A stretch of 64,000 bases of DNA, taken from assembly GCA_026874595.1 (NCBI GenBank), contig CM049320.1:11121964-11185963 (forward strand). The letters are read 5' to 3'. This document shows positions 46,761 through 58,084 of the stretch, one piece after another (position 1 is the stretch's first letter; every line of letters begins with the position of its first letter). A program made the position numbers and the translations under genes. The notes beneath the pieces are model-generated. The model saw only the letters and a program-made list of their open reading frames with translations, ran no database searches and was not told the origin of the DNA. The DNA is from Sipunculus nudus (Eukaryota; Annelida; Sipuncula; Golfingiida; Sipunculidae).

Positions 46761-48250
46761 CCAACCTGAGATGGGGCACAACTGAGTGGCCCAAGTAAGA
46801 AACTGCACAAGTTTGGGTGCCACTAGACTGTCCAGGCCCAAGGGAAACTAGATATTTCTTGGCATCACAGGTGCCACAGTATCCCCAGACAATTAATCCC
46901 TCCATCTTAAAGAATAGGCCCCCCATCTTCATCAGCATATATATACTGACAATTTGCAAGCGACTTTGGTTTCTTCCATCTGTCAACTTGAGAAATACTT
47001 TTCACCAAATATGGAGGCAAACAAGTGAAATTCTTAAGAAAAGGGGATTAATTAATACTATAAAAATGGTATGGTAGGTGGCTCCACCTGTCTGTTTGAC
47101 CAGAAATCTCTCCAAGGTTGATTAACATGCCAAACTGCATATCAACACATTGGCCCACTCCTCATACGTTAGCAATTTTCACCTAAAATGAATGTACGCA
47201 TGGAGGCCACACAAAAAATGGCCGATGGCACCACCAGTCTTGAATACAAGATGGAGGAGGCCTAGATCTATCTACATGCATAGTGTAAGACCAATACAGC
47301 ACACATCTAATAAAAGAGCATTAATTTATTCTACAGGAATGGATAGGTTGGTTTGGCCACCTGTTAATGAGAAAATTTTCCAAGATGGGTAGACATGCCA
47401 AATTTCAGGTGAATACATTGAAACACTCTGGAGATAGGAGCAATTTACACACAAAGCACATGTACAGATGGAAGCCATTGGAAATGACTGCAGATGGCCC
47501 CACCAGTCTAAAGTACAAGATGAAGGAGTCCAAAATCTATGGATATGCACCATTTCAGGCAAATAGGGTAAATCACTCCTCAGAAAAGGGCATGCATTAA
47601 TTTATTGAACAAAAACAAGAGGGAAGTAGAGCTACCTGTCTGGTAATAAAAAAACTTTCCAAGATGGATGGACATGCCAAGTTTCTGACCTATACCTTGA
47701 ACAACTTCAGAAGTTCACATATGGATGGACGCCACACAATAACGATAGCAGATAGCAACACCAGTTGAATACAAGATCGAGTAATCCATGCACAATTTCA
47801 GCCCAATCTGTCAATTAGTTTTAGACTTATAATGCTCATAGTAATGTTAAGTGGCAATGATTGGGGAAATAAACGGAACAAAAACAAAAAAAAGGATAAC
47901 AGATGGCCCCGCCATTTTCTGATACATGACAACACTAAGATCTTCATTTGAGTTGATTTTTTAATTATCCATACAAGATTTCTTGATATATTCATGAATT
48001 TGTGTGATTTCCCCCATAATGGACCTAAAAGGCCAAGGTATCTCTCCTAGTAAAGGTCATGACCCCATTTTGAAAAGGCTTCCTCCTCTCACCCATATCT
48101 ATGCACATGTGAAGTTTGGTAAAGATCTGTGAAATATTACTGAGTTATCGCGCAGACAAGATTTATCTTGGGTAGTGGCAGGACTGAGGTAAAACCATAC
48201 TGTCTTCCCTCAACTTTGCTAGGGATACAATTACTACTAGTGTGTATCAT
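46761..48250 (+). repeat. family E array with a leading repeat fragment
   Basis: From about 47040 units open with GGTGGCTCCACCTGTCTGTT, GGCACCACCAGTCTTGAAT and similar words, and carry CATGCCAAATTTCAGGTGAA and AGATGGAAGCCA. The lead-in 46800-46990 matches 36830-36900 in inverse orientation. All open frames here are shadows. Confidence 0.72.
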
Positions 48251-48367
48251 ACTGTTGTTTTGTGAGTGAATTCAATTATGTTTTGCGATACAATCAACAT
48301 GTATCACCGCAGCCCTAATTTGTTCATTTTTATAGTGCTTCACATAACAGATTAAGAGTATACTTAC

Positions 48368-48415
48368 TCAGTATATTTTTGAAATCTTGTACACCAAGTT
48401 GCAATGTGGTTGCAT
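48368..48415 (-). CDS. micro-exon C of the coiled-coil gene (48 nt)
   Basis: On the minus strand the acceptor TTTATCTTTCCAG is followed by 48 nt and the perfect donor GTAAGT. The exon is symmetric in phase 1 and encodes ATTLQLGVQDFKNIL, with a split codon at each side. Inclusion or skipping would keep the frame. The word LQLG is shared with exon B, so the two may be duplicates. It lies in a repeat-poor pocket (48250-48690). It is too short to be found by an open-frame scan alone; the case rests on splice sites plus phase agreement with the neighbours. Confidence 0.62.
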   Translation of the reverse strand: MQPHCNLVYKISKIY

Positions 48416-48695
48416 CTGGAAAGATAAAAAATAAAAATTATAAAAACACAAAACAAGATCACAAAGTACAGCAGGGCCAAATTTCAAATCTTGGTAACCC
48501 ATTTGCAGGTTACTCAATTTTGAAATTGGTTTACCAATTTTGTTTGGGTTATACCCATTCCATGTTTCAGATCCATTGACTTGGAACATTCGACTCACTG
48601 AACAAGCATATATACATGTGATTGAGTAACTGATAGGTATAAATTAAAGTAAGAAATAAAGATTCAATTAAAAATCTTTGTTTCATACAGTTTAT

Positions 48696-49640
48696 TAGCT
48701 CAGCTGACTTTCAGTCATGCTGAGCTATAGCGATCACTCTTTGTCCGTCGTCCATCCGTCTGTCCGTTAACCAGGCACAAATCGTAACCGCTGAGCCTAG
48801 AATCTTGTAACTTTACATTCTGAGAGGTCCATAAATAATCTCCTTGGAAACCATAAATTAGGTCTCGGTTACCCATATCCTTTGAGCTATGGGGCCCCAA
48901 AGTACCCCCCCAGAATAGTGAAAAATTTCATACAAAAACTTCAATATCTCATTAACTACATCACTGATTGTCATGATTTTTGGCATACATATTGATCATG
49001 AGATGTTTCATCAGTTTCCGCAGACTGGTGGCACCACCTGTATTTTTCAAATTTTTACCTCTATTTTTGAGACCTTTAAGGATGTAGTTATCTGTCAACA
49101 GGGTTCATATTGTAACAACTGGACCTAGAATCTTCATGCTTGACACACTGGGAGACCCATTAAAAAGACTCCATGGAAACCTGGAATTAGGTCTTTACTA
49201 CCCATATCCTTTGAGCTATGGCACTCCAAAGTACAGCTCAGAATAATGGAAAATTTGATACAAAAGCTGAAGTATCTGAACAACAAATGCAGAGATCACC
49301 ATAATTGTTTGCATGGATATTGATCATGGAGTGTTTCATCAGTTTCTGCAGCCTGGGTGCACCACCACCTATTTTTTCGATTTTTTACGAATGTCATCTC
49401 TATTTTTGAGACCTTTAAAAATGTGGAGACCTGTTAACAGGGCACATATCATAAAGACTGGACCTAGAATCTTCATTCTTGACATTCTGAGAGGCCAGTG
49501 AAAAGTCTCCATGGAAACCAGAAATTAGGTCTCTGTTACCCATATCCTTTGAGCTATGGGGCCCCAAAGTACCCCAAGAATAGTGAAAAATTTCATACAA
49601 AAACTTCAATATCTCATTAACTACATCACCAATGGTCATG
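48696..49640 (-). repeat. family Q element, three units, minus orientation
   Basis: The inverted 3' hairpin is at 48696-48727, followed by AGCGATCACTCTTTGTCCGT. Units read on the minus strand open with GGTGGTGCCACCAGTCTGC. The 5' part is cut at about 49640, where the reverse-transcriptase element remnant begins. Confidence 0.78.
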
Positions 49641-51760
49641 ATGAGCCAGAGAGCCAAAGGAACAGCAGCTGAGAAGTCGAATCTCACAAATAAAAGGAAA
49701 CAAAGGTATCAGACTTTTTCCAGAGACCCTGCTTCAACAAGTTAGAAACCAAACCCTGGCCACGATGTGCATTCAAAAGCTAGCTTCCTCTACACACTGG
49801 TTGAGCAGGTCTATTATCTGTCGCCACTTTCGTTCTCCTTTTTCATCAAAAATAGATGGGAAGTAGAAACCTGGAGAGCCAGGCTCTTTCTCTTTTATTG
49901 ACAGTTTGTCATGCATGGCTGAAATTTCTTGCTCCTCCGCGTTTCCAGATCCGGCTGAACGAGAATGTAGCGGGTTCTATCATGCGAGGTGGAGATGAAG
50001 TGCAAAATGGTGGGCAAAAGAAATTGGTTGCAAGTTATTTGCTGCAACTCCTTACAAAAAATTACCGGAGCCATGCTCCTGCGGGTCTGACATCATGCAA
50101 TCCTGAGAGACTGGTAGCCGTTGTTCCTGCTGGAATGAAACAGACTGAGGACCACAAGATCTTTCTTGGTGCACATGACTGATTCCTTCAGGGAGACCTT
50201 ACCCGGGCTTCGCACAGTGATTCCTGTGATCATTCGAAGAAGGAATGAGCCAAAGGGACAAAACAAACTGCTTTAGCTGCCTCTTCTGCCCTCTTCATGG
50301 CACGGTTATACACCCTTTTTAGATGGCCCCCAAAGAGAGTGTAGCCGGTGAACGGCTGTGTGTTAAGCTCTTGGGAGCTCACGGGCATGTAGCTTCAGAG
50401 GCTGACGTTCAAGCTGCAAGAGCGCTGCCTGGCATCATAGTAATATGATATGCTCTACTGGATGCCAGACCATTAAGTTTAGTTCCAGGAAATTTGGAAA
50501 TAAACATTTTACTACCTCTTGAATCGTCTCTGGCACTAGGTAGTATGACAAGTTCCAACCATTCCAAGTCATTAACCGGTCCAGCAGTGTAGCAGCTGTA
50601 GGTTTCCAGGTTCCCTTTGCTTTAATCTGTAGCAGTAAACTATGTCAGGGTCTGAGGCATGCTGTCACCGAAAAAGGCTAGTCTGTCCCCGGGTCCTGCC
50701 GCATAGCTGAAGTAGAAATCGCCTCAAAGGCCTGATACAGTGACATCTTAGGTAAGCTAGTTTGCCTGTAATGGCTTGGAGCCCATAATTGGCCAACGGT
50801 CAAGGGGTTCTGGTTGGTTAATTACACTGCCAGTGGCCGGTTATACGTCCTCCAGACTACCCCGTGATGAAAGGTTAGGAAATCCAGTGCATGTCGCCTG
50901 AATTCCAGACAAGTTAATCTTAATGGAGGTAAGGACGCCCTGTAAGGAAGGGCAAAGCCCCCCTGATGCTGGGCATCTGGGACTAGTTGGCCAGGTGCTG
51001 ATAGACCAGTGGGTTACAAGTGTTGGCCTCAATCGTCACCCTAATACACTGGGCAGCCTGATTTAAGAGGTCCGCCTTGCACTTGGCCCAAACCACTTCC
51101 TTTTTTTGCAGTTTGACCCAGTAATCCAGTGCTTTTTGGCTACCGGAAAATATTTCCCAGAAGTCCCCCTTCTGTAAAGTCAACAGATGGCCTTGCAGAG
51201 GACATGATGGACTACCAGGCATCTGAGTCTCCCGTACCTGTGACTCTGGGTTTTCTAATTGCCCTGACGGGACTGCCGCGGTGGAACGCAATTCAATCTA
51301 GGTTACAGTTGCGCAATACCTCATTGCCTAGTGCGAAGCAGCTCTCCACTGAGTAGCTAGGACTGCTCCTATGCCCGTCTGGAGTATGATGTAGGAAAAC
51401 TAACATTAACAGCTGCCCAACTCATGGTCAGGTGCTCTTCACGCATAAACTCTTCCCATGCTGATGAAATCATAAATTTGATGTAGCTCCTTAATGGTGG
51501 GGTTTTCCGTCAACTGCCAATGCATCACACAGACAAGGTCTTGGGCGGAGAAACAGTCGATGACAGACGGTATAACAGAAACGGAGGACTCAATAATTAC
51601 CATAGCTGCCAAAACTGCAAGGAGGGGCTAAAGAGATCTTACCAGCTGCCTTGTCAGGTCCCTTATCCGACTCTCTCAAAACCAACGCATTTACTTGTAA
51701 GGCTCAACACAGGAAGAATGGTGTGTTACACATACACAAACACAGGTTGTTAGTCGAGGT
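49640..51760 (-). pseudogene. degenerate reverse-transcriptase retroelement (DIRS/Ngaro- or Gypsy-like)
   Basis: Read on the minus strand, 49945-49740 gives PGSPGFYFPSIFDEKGE, then KWRQIIDLLNQ, then a stop in ASF*MHIVARVW. The pattern GFYS..F.V..K.G.WR.IIDL..LN is the N-terminal reverse-transcriptase block of tyrosine-recombinase and related retroelements. Upstream on the same strand, 51291-50983 has FSGSQKALDYWVKLQKKEVV, gag-like in style but not identified. The order gag-like then RT is right for one element. The DNA between is riddled with stops, and no recombinase or integrase was seen. GC content is higher than in the flanks. The plus-strand frame at 49856-50182 is a shadow. Confidence 0.5.
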
Positions 51761-52217
51761 ATCAGGGTTACAGGGTAACTGCATGAGTGGGGCCTGTACT
51801 AATTTTTAAATCCGTGTAGAGGTAACAATGAGATGGAATGTTATGGCACAGTCAACGGTGACCATGTATTGAAAGTATATCATGAACAAAGATATGTTGC
51901 TTCCAAACTGTAGACATATGACCTGCTTCTTTGGAATATGTATGGATCGAACCATCCCAATATGCTGTCAGCACGTTTGGTGTTTGTTGGTTTCTAGTCA
52001 CGTGGATGTATGCATCCAACTGTGCGCGGGATCAATGGACATTTCATGATTGATCATCAATAAAGCATGATTGACCTTTACTGACATAATTGGAACTAAT
52101 TGGTTGTTTAGAAGGAGGATATTTCTGACTCGGACCATTTCGACCTGACATTGTCCACACTATATTCGACCTGTACACAATTTACATGATATTTCTATAA
52201 ATTAAGCCTTAATTATA
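51761..52217. other. intronic sequence, no feature
   Basis: No repeat module, exon or transposon end is seen before the pogo-like left end at 52218. Confidence 0.45.
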
Positions 52218-52330
52218 CAGTGAAGTCTTGTTATAATTGGGTCCGTTACAATGGAAGCCTCAAGTTATGGACAAATCTCTAGGGTATGAATGAGTCAAAG
52301 TTAAAATTGGCTTCGATAAAACTAACAAGG

Positions 52331-54424
52331 CCTACAGGCCTAATGCAAACCTGTGCAATGGGATAAACACCAGGTATAATGTTTTAATGCTGGACCATTA
52401 CTTTTCAAGTACATGTGTAACATGTATATGAACAATGCAAGAACTAAACATTTGGAACGAGAATCAATTACACAAACACCAATGCTGAAATTCTGGCATG
52501 GGTGCACACAACAGTGCACCACCAGTCTTGTATACATCAAAGCGATCAGAGATATACATACGCCCAATTTCAGACTGATATGTCAAACCCCTCCTAAGAA
52601 ATAAGCAGGGACATCAATATGCAAAAATTATTGTAGGTGGCGGAACCAGTCTTGTACACGATAAAGCTAACTGATACGTATATATGCCCAATTTTAGGTT
52701 GATTTACCAAATTATTCTCAAGAAATAAGCAGGCACATACACTTGACAAAAGTCATAGTAGGTAGCGACACCTGTCTTGTGAACCAGAAAGCCATCAATG
52801 ACAAGTCATAGACAAGTCAAAATATCAGGCCATCACATCAAACTTCCCCCGAGTTTGATGCACTGGGCTGACCAAGGCTGAATTTGCATGCCAAATCTGA
52901 TGCAGTGGGCAGTCTGCCAAAGCTATAAACAGAATGCAGATGCTGCACTGAGTGAACTCTTGACCTGCAACTGGCTAGTCAGACTAAACTCTTGACCTGT
53001 ACCTGGCTGCACTGAGTGAACTCTTGACCTGTTGCATAATCTGACACAGTTGGCAGTTTAAGCTATAATAAGATCCAGACTGACCTTTGGCATCAAAATC
53101 TGTTAGAGTGGGCAGTCTGCCAAAGCTATCAATAGAATACAGCTACTGCACTGAGTGAACTCTTGACCTATGCCTGGCTGCACTGAGTGAACCCTTGACC
53201 TGTTGCCTAATCTGACACAGTTGCCAGTCGGCCAAAGCTTTAATTAGATCTAGGCTGACCTTTGACCTGTTGCCAAATCTGAAATAGTTGGCAGTCTGCC
53301 AAGCTATTTAACCTGAATCTAAATGTCTCGTGGCATGATGTAATAGATGCTGATAAACTAGTGCTAGGTAGATGTAACTGCTTCACACATCTTCCATATA
53401 TGGTAAAATGACTCGATTCAATCTCCATAATTCAGCCAAAAATCATTCATGTTGAACCATTTAAGACAATTATTATAAGAATTATTGTGGGGATGATTCT
53501 TAACATAAATATTAAACAAATTTGCTTCAGTGGCATCAGTGGAAAACATTTTGCAGGTTTATAACTCATATAGGAAAATACAGCAAAATGGCCAAGTTCA
53601 GTTCCCGTAACTCAGACAAAAATCACTGAACCAGAACCATTTGAAAAAACTTGGATTATCAACATCTAAGGATAATTAATATATGAGATTTAAGAATTTG
53701 GCCAAGTGGTTATTTAATAGAAGATCTTTGTAGCCATTGAGCTAAATAGGCTGTTATGGCATATGACTAAATTCCCATAACTTGGCCAAAAGTCACTGAA
53801 CTGATACCATTTGAAAAAACTTCAGAAAGCTTAACCCTAGGTTCATTTCTGTACGATATTAAACAAATTTAGCCATACGGTTTCAGAGAAGTTTTTTTGT
53901 ATGATACAGCACTAATGACCCCTGCACAAAAAAGGGGTGCAGGTAGCGCCATCCAATACCTCAATTTCAGATATGACTCGTGTGTCCAACATTGGCATAT
54001 AATTTGGTGATGATAGCTTCAGCAGTTTCCGAGATTGTAATTTTAGTATGCTTTTTTTTGGACAGATGACTAGGTTCAACTTCCTATAACTCCGCCAAAA
54101 ATCACCGAACTTAAACCATTTAAACAAACTTGAGAGATTGTTCCAGGAATTGTTTCTGTGAAATATTGGACAATTTGGCTGAACAGTTTCGGAGTAGAAG
54201 AATTTTAAAGGTTTTTCAGCTTTTTCCCTACAAAATCTAAGAAAATGCAGTTAGCCTAAAAATAAGCTAAATCCGATAGTGTTTTTTGGATGAAATTTTT
54301 TTGCATAAACTAAGGTGATGCTAGTGCCTGCCATTTTAAAGATAGTATGGGTTTACCCACAGATGGCAAACATCGGCCGCCGGTCGCTGTCACACCATCG
54401 CATAGGCTCACAGGTTCGCTAAAT
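52331..54424 (+). repeat. family D plus family C block nested in the pogo-like element
   Basis: Family D units (GTGCACCACCAGTCTTGTAT, GGTGGCGGAACCAGTCTTGT) at 52490-52860 are followed by the GTGAACTCTTGACC block. A family C copy then ends CGCATAGGCTCACAGGTTCG, CTAAAT at 54424. The order D, GTGAACTC block, C is the same as at 25.0-27.1 kb, so the composite moves or duplicates as a unit. Confidence 0.78.
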
Positions 54425-54838
54425 CTCGAGCCCGGATCTGAACGGACTTACATGAGACAAACTGAACATCACCCTTTACTCAGGATCCTTATAATGAACT
54501 AGAATGGCGGAAGTCAGGTCCAAGTTTCCCCAGTCATTTGAACTTTGTTAAACACAGCCGTCAATAGCCAGCTAATTAATACATGACAGGGCAGGTATTC
54601 ACACCCAGGCCATAGTCGAGTGGTTATATTACCCCTGTATCCCTATCTCGTTTGAGTGCACCCATGTTCACACCTCACGTATTATTTGGTGAGATCGATG
54701 TTAAATTGTTTGGTAAATAACCTTGTGACATACAAATGTATGTAACTTTGTAAATTTAGGTATAAATAAAATAGGATCTGGCTCAAATGACCATTCAGTC
54801 TTCAGACTGTCAATCAGATTCGCAACGTGAATCACGAC

Positions 54839-55250
54839 ACAATATACCGGATGGACCAACCAACAGCAAAGAGACATCACCTTGCTATTGCTGCTGCACA
54901 GAAAGCTGAAGTTTGCCAGTACAAGAAAACATATCTGAAGGCCAGTACTATTGAGACCATCATCAACCATTTCCACTGCTTATGGAATGTGAAGTTTGGA
55001 AAGTCAACAGTCACTAATATTCTGATAACTTATAACTGATCATGCCACAAGTCACAAATATCATGACTTACAACTAACGAACATGAAGCTTCACTTTTTG
55101 CCGGCAATACCTTGAGCCATATCCAGCCTATGGATGCTGGAACGGTGACCAGGTTCTTTGAACAGCAACTAGACACAGTGGATTGGGCTTACATACTGGA
55201 GAATCTCTGGCATGCCGCCACTGTGCTGGATTTACCATACAGATGTAAAC
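54839..55250 (+). pseudogene. internally deleted pogo/Tigger transposase
   Basis: 54839-55037 encodes a CENP-B/pogo type helix-turn-helix region: KRHHLAIAAAQKAEV, then NVKFGKSTVTNIL. From 55085, MKLHFLPA, and after a one-base frameshift LSHIQPMDAGTVTRFFEQQL, match the end of the DDE domain (consensus HFLPPNTT..LQPMDAG). The catalytic core between, with its first two acidic residues, is missing; only about 50 bp separate the two parts. The protein would therefore be inactive. Confidence 0.75.
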
Positions 55251-55564
55251 AGGTAAGCATCACATTTTTATTTTTCACTGGAGAATTTGTCAACAGATCA
55301 TGTACATTAATCTTGTACATTTTGCTTTTTATATAATTTCATTGTGTACTTTGTTTTAAATATTTTTTGTATGTATATTCATTACCTAATAAACATTTTG
55401 TTTGATATGAATTTTTTGTTCTTTTTGAATGGATGTTAACATTTGTGTGTGTGTACTTTTATCAATTTTCTGCAATACCACATACCTGCATACTCCGAAA
55501 TATCATTACAAATGAATTTCAATTTATGGAATTAATTTTTGTTCATTATAACTATACTTCACTG

Positions 55565-56850
55565 TACTTAATAACCTTAGGCATGAACTTCTTTTCAAGT
55601 GAACTCAATGTTCCAGTACTTGCTGTATAAAATAAGGAAAACATCAGTTTCCTTAAACAAAGCCAAAGTTATTTGAAAAACTAGAATATGGGTAGTCGGC
55701 AAGCAACTTCAAGTCGGGTAAAGTGAGGCATTGCTTTAGTGGTAAAGGGAAATAGAGTGAGGTGTGTTGCATATTAGCATGGATGTCAGCAGCTGAAATT
55801 TGTATGTAGGTGGTGCAATCTGGCAAAAATTCCAAAAAGCTATCCAAGTTGAAAACATATGCAAAATTTTAGGCAGATAAGTCATACCACTGCTTGTATA
55901 GGAGTGATTTTATCCCAAAGTAGAAAAACAGAAGGACGCTGAGCAAAAATGGTTGCAGGTGACGCCACCAATTTTGTGTATGATAAAGAGCTATGTGAGA
56001 TCTATACACATCCAAAATTTCAGGGGGATACCGGTAGGTCAAACCAGTCCTGAGATATAAGCATGGATGTCTGCAGCATAAACAAATGTAGGTGGCCCCA
56101 CCTGCTACAAAATCCAGAAAGCTATCCAAGATGTATATACGTGCAAAACTTTAGGCTGACAAGTCAAACCACTGCTGAGATAGGAGTGATTTTATCCAAC
56201 GGCAGACAAACAGATTGATGCTGTGCAAAAAAAAACCGAATGGAGGTGGTGCCACCAATTGGCGTGTGATGAAGAGCTGTACGAGATCTATAAACATGCA
56301 AAATTTCAACAGGATATGTCAAACCAATCTTGAGATATAAGCCTGGATGTCTAGAGCCTGAACGTGAATGTATGTGGTGCCACCTGTCATAAAATCAAGT
56401 AAGCATACGGGATGTATACACATGCAAAAATTCGGGAGGACAAGTCCAACCACTACAGAGATATGAGTGTTTTTATCCCAAGGCAGACGAAAAGATGGAC
56501 GCTGTGCCAAAATGGTTGCAGGTGGCGCCACCATTTTTTGTGTATGTTATAAAGCTATCCATGAGCTACATTTTTGCAAATTTTTTAGCTTGATTGGTCA
56601 AATGAGTCCGAAGATACGTGAGTTAATGTGAACGCACATTAAGACCCACAGAAGAACGCACTGGAGATAGGATATGTCATCACAAAATATTTTGGCACTA
56701 GTTCCCATGTGACCCGATAATGGTGTAAAGTTTTGGAAAAATCTGTCCAGTGGTGTCAGAGTTCTATTACGGAAATGAACGTGACTGCGCCTGCGGAACA
56801 AGGTCAAAAACATTGTATCCGCAAAACTTTATTTTGGCGGATACAATAAT
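55565..56850 (+). repeat. family A copy with 3' hairpin
   Basis: It starts AACTAGAATATGGGTAGTCG at about 55680, contains GGTGGTGCAATCTGGC, GGTGGCCCCACCTGC and GGTGGCGCCACCATTTTTTG units, and ends in the hairpin GTATCCGC/GCGGATAC (56815-56844) followed by AATAATA. Confidence 0.8.
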
Positions 56851-57650
56851 AATGCACAAACTGACTGATTACTGGTCATAACTAGTCATCCGCCAATCAC
56901 TAATTTAAGTCAACCTGCATATAACTAAATGTCATTGGTGATGTATTAGTTTATGTTACTCTTTGTGAGTCAATATGCATGCTAAACCAAATGTTATTCG
57001 AGATGTATTAGTTTTTGAACGCTTTGTTTAGCCTAAGTCACAATCTACATTTTTGAAGGTCATACAATTTCAGCAGGGCTACAACAAGATGGAACTGTGG
57101 TATGTTTCGGAGAGGTTTTCTTTGATTATTTCATGAAATGGTTCACAAATAAAATATATGACAGACTGACAGTCATGAAAAAATTGGTCAGGGCTGTCTT
57201 AGTCTAATTGTACAATCTTCCTACAACATTCATATGAAGTCCCTATGATGATTGTTTTTAAAAGAAAAATATTTCCCAAATTTTCTGTTCCTTAGTAATT
57301 ATTGGTTAATGTACTTATGACCAATGGCTCCTGTGCCAAAAAGATTGATGCAGTTGGGGCCACCAATACTTGCTTCAAATATGAATCATTTGACCAACAT
57401 TTGCATAAACTTTGTTGATGATAGTTCCATTTTTAAAAGGTTTTAAAAGATATAACCTATAAAATCTAAGTAAATGCAGATAGCAAAAAAAATAAACAAA
57501 TTCCAATAGAGAATTTTAAATAACTGATTTTTTGCATAAAATTTTCCGCTGCTAGATCTAACGGTTTTTGAGATAGCATAGGTTAACGTATGGCACAAGC
57601 TGGACGACTACGCTGCACTATCACATAAGCTAACAGGAGCCCTAAAATTC
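56851..57650 (+). repeat. intronic sequence ending in a partial family C copy
   Basis: From about 57330 the sequence follows family C (GTTGGGGCCACCAATACTTG, ATAAAATTTTCCGCTGCTAG, CACATAAGCTAACAGG). It is strongly diverged. 56850-57330 has no assignment. Confidence 0.55.
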
Positions 57651-57991
57651 ATACGAAAGTTGTGGGTTTCTGGTGACACAGTCATCAGGGATTGTACAAC
57701 AGACCTACAAGATTGGCCAGACATAACCTAGCTACAAAGCTGATATAATTTTGAACATGTTCAAAATTCTATGGCAAGGGTCTACAACAGTTTTTACAAT
57801 CGCAAAACACCTGCATTTTGTGCCACACCTAATCATAGGAATTTCCCCAATTTTCTGTCTTAGACCATATGTATATATGTTGTACGATGTATGTGACTAA
57901 ACAAAATGTTAATGGATATTTGTATTAGTTTATGTTTCTCTTAGTTAGTGAACTTGCATACTAAACCAAATGTTAGTTACTTTCTACTCAC

Positions 57992-58021
57992 TTGTTATGG
58001 TTGCACCTAGCTGCAGAATTC
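57992..58021 (-). CDS. micro-exon B of the coiled-coil gene (30 nt, or 47 nt)
   Basis: On the minus strand the exon ends at the donor AA|GTGAGT at 57992. Two acceptors are possible. The inner one (ATGACAG, exon start 58021) gives a 30-nt phase-1 symmetric exon encoding ILQLGATIT that joins exon A in frame (G|GA). The outer one, with a better pyrimidine tract (TTTTTTTCAG, start 58038), gives 47 nt and a TGA in the phase set by exon A. It also contains an ATG (58028-58026) in frame with MTGILQLGATIT, so it could start a shorter protein. Upstream and downstream neighbours agree in phase with the inner choice. Confidence 0.5.
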
Positions 58022-58084
58022 CTGTCATGATGCTATTTCTGAAAAAAATTATAAAGGTACTGCTTTATGATGAATTCTTCAAAA

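Larger units (their letters stand above)
52218..55564 (+). mobile_element. pogo/Tigger-like DNA transposon, 3.35 kb, interrupted
   Basis: The left end CAGTGAAGTCTTGTTATAAT (52218) and the inverted right end (ending 55564) agree at 18 of the first 20 bases. TA flanks both sides (52216-52217 and 55565-55566), the duplicated target of the Tc1/mariner-pogo superfamily. Inside, 54839-55250 holds transposase remnants. The segment 52331-54424 is a block of family D and C repeats that was inserted later or carried along. CAGTG ends are typical of pogo-like elements. Confidence 0.75.

Noticed and set aside
46817-47077. 86-codon plus-strand frame
   Set aside because: It runs across a dispersed repeat (related to 36830-36900 inverted) into family E, with no coding signature.
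54612-54665. tRNA-like words TAGTCGAGTGGTTA and GTTTGAGTGCAC
   Set aside because: The B box is poor and no cloverleaf can be folded. Probably chance or a very old SINE scrap.
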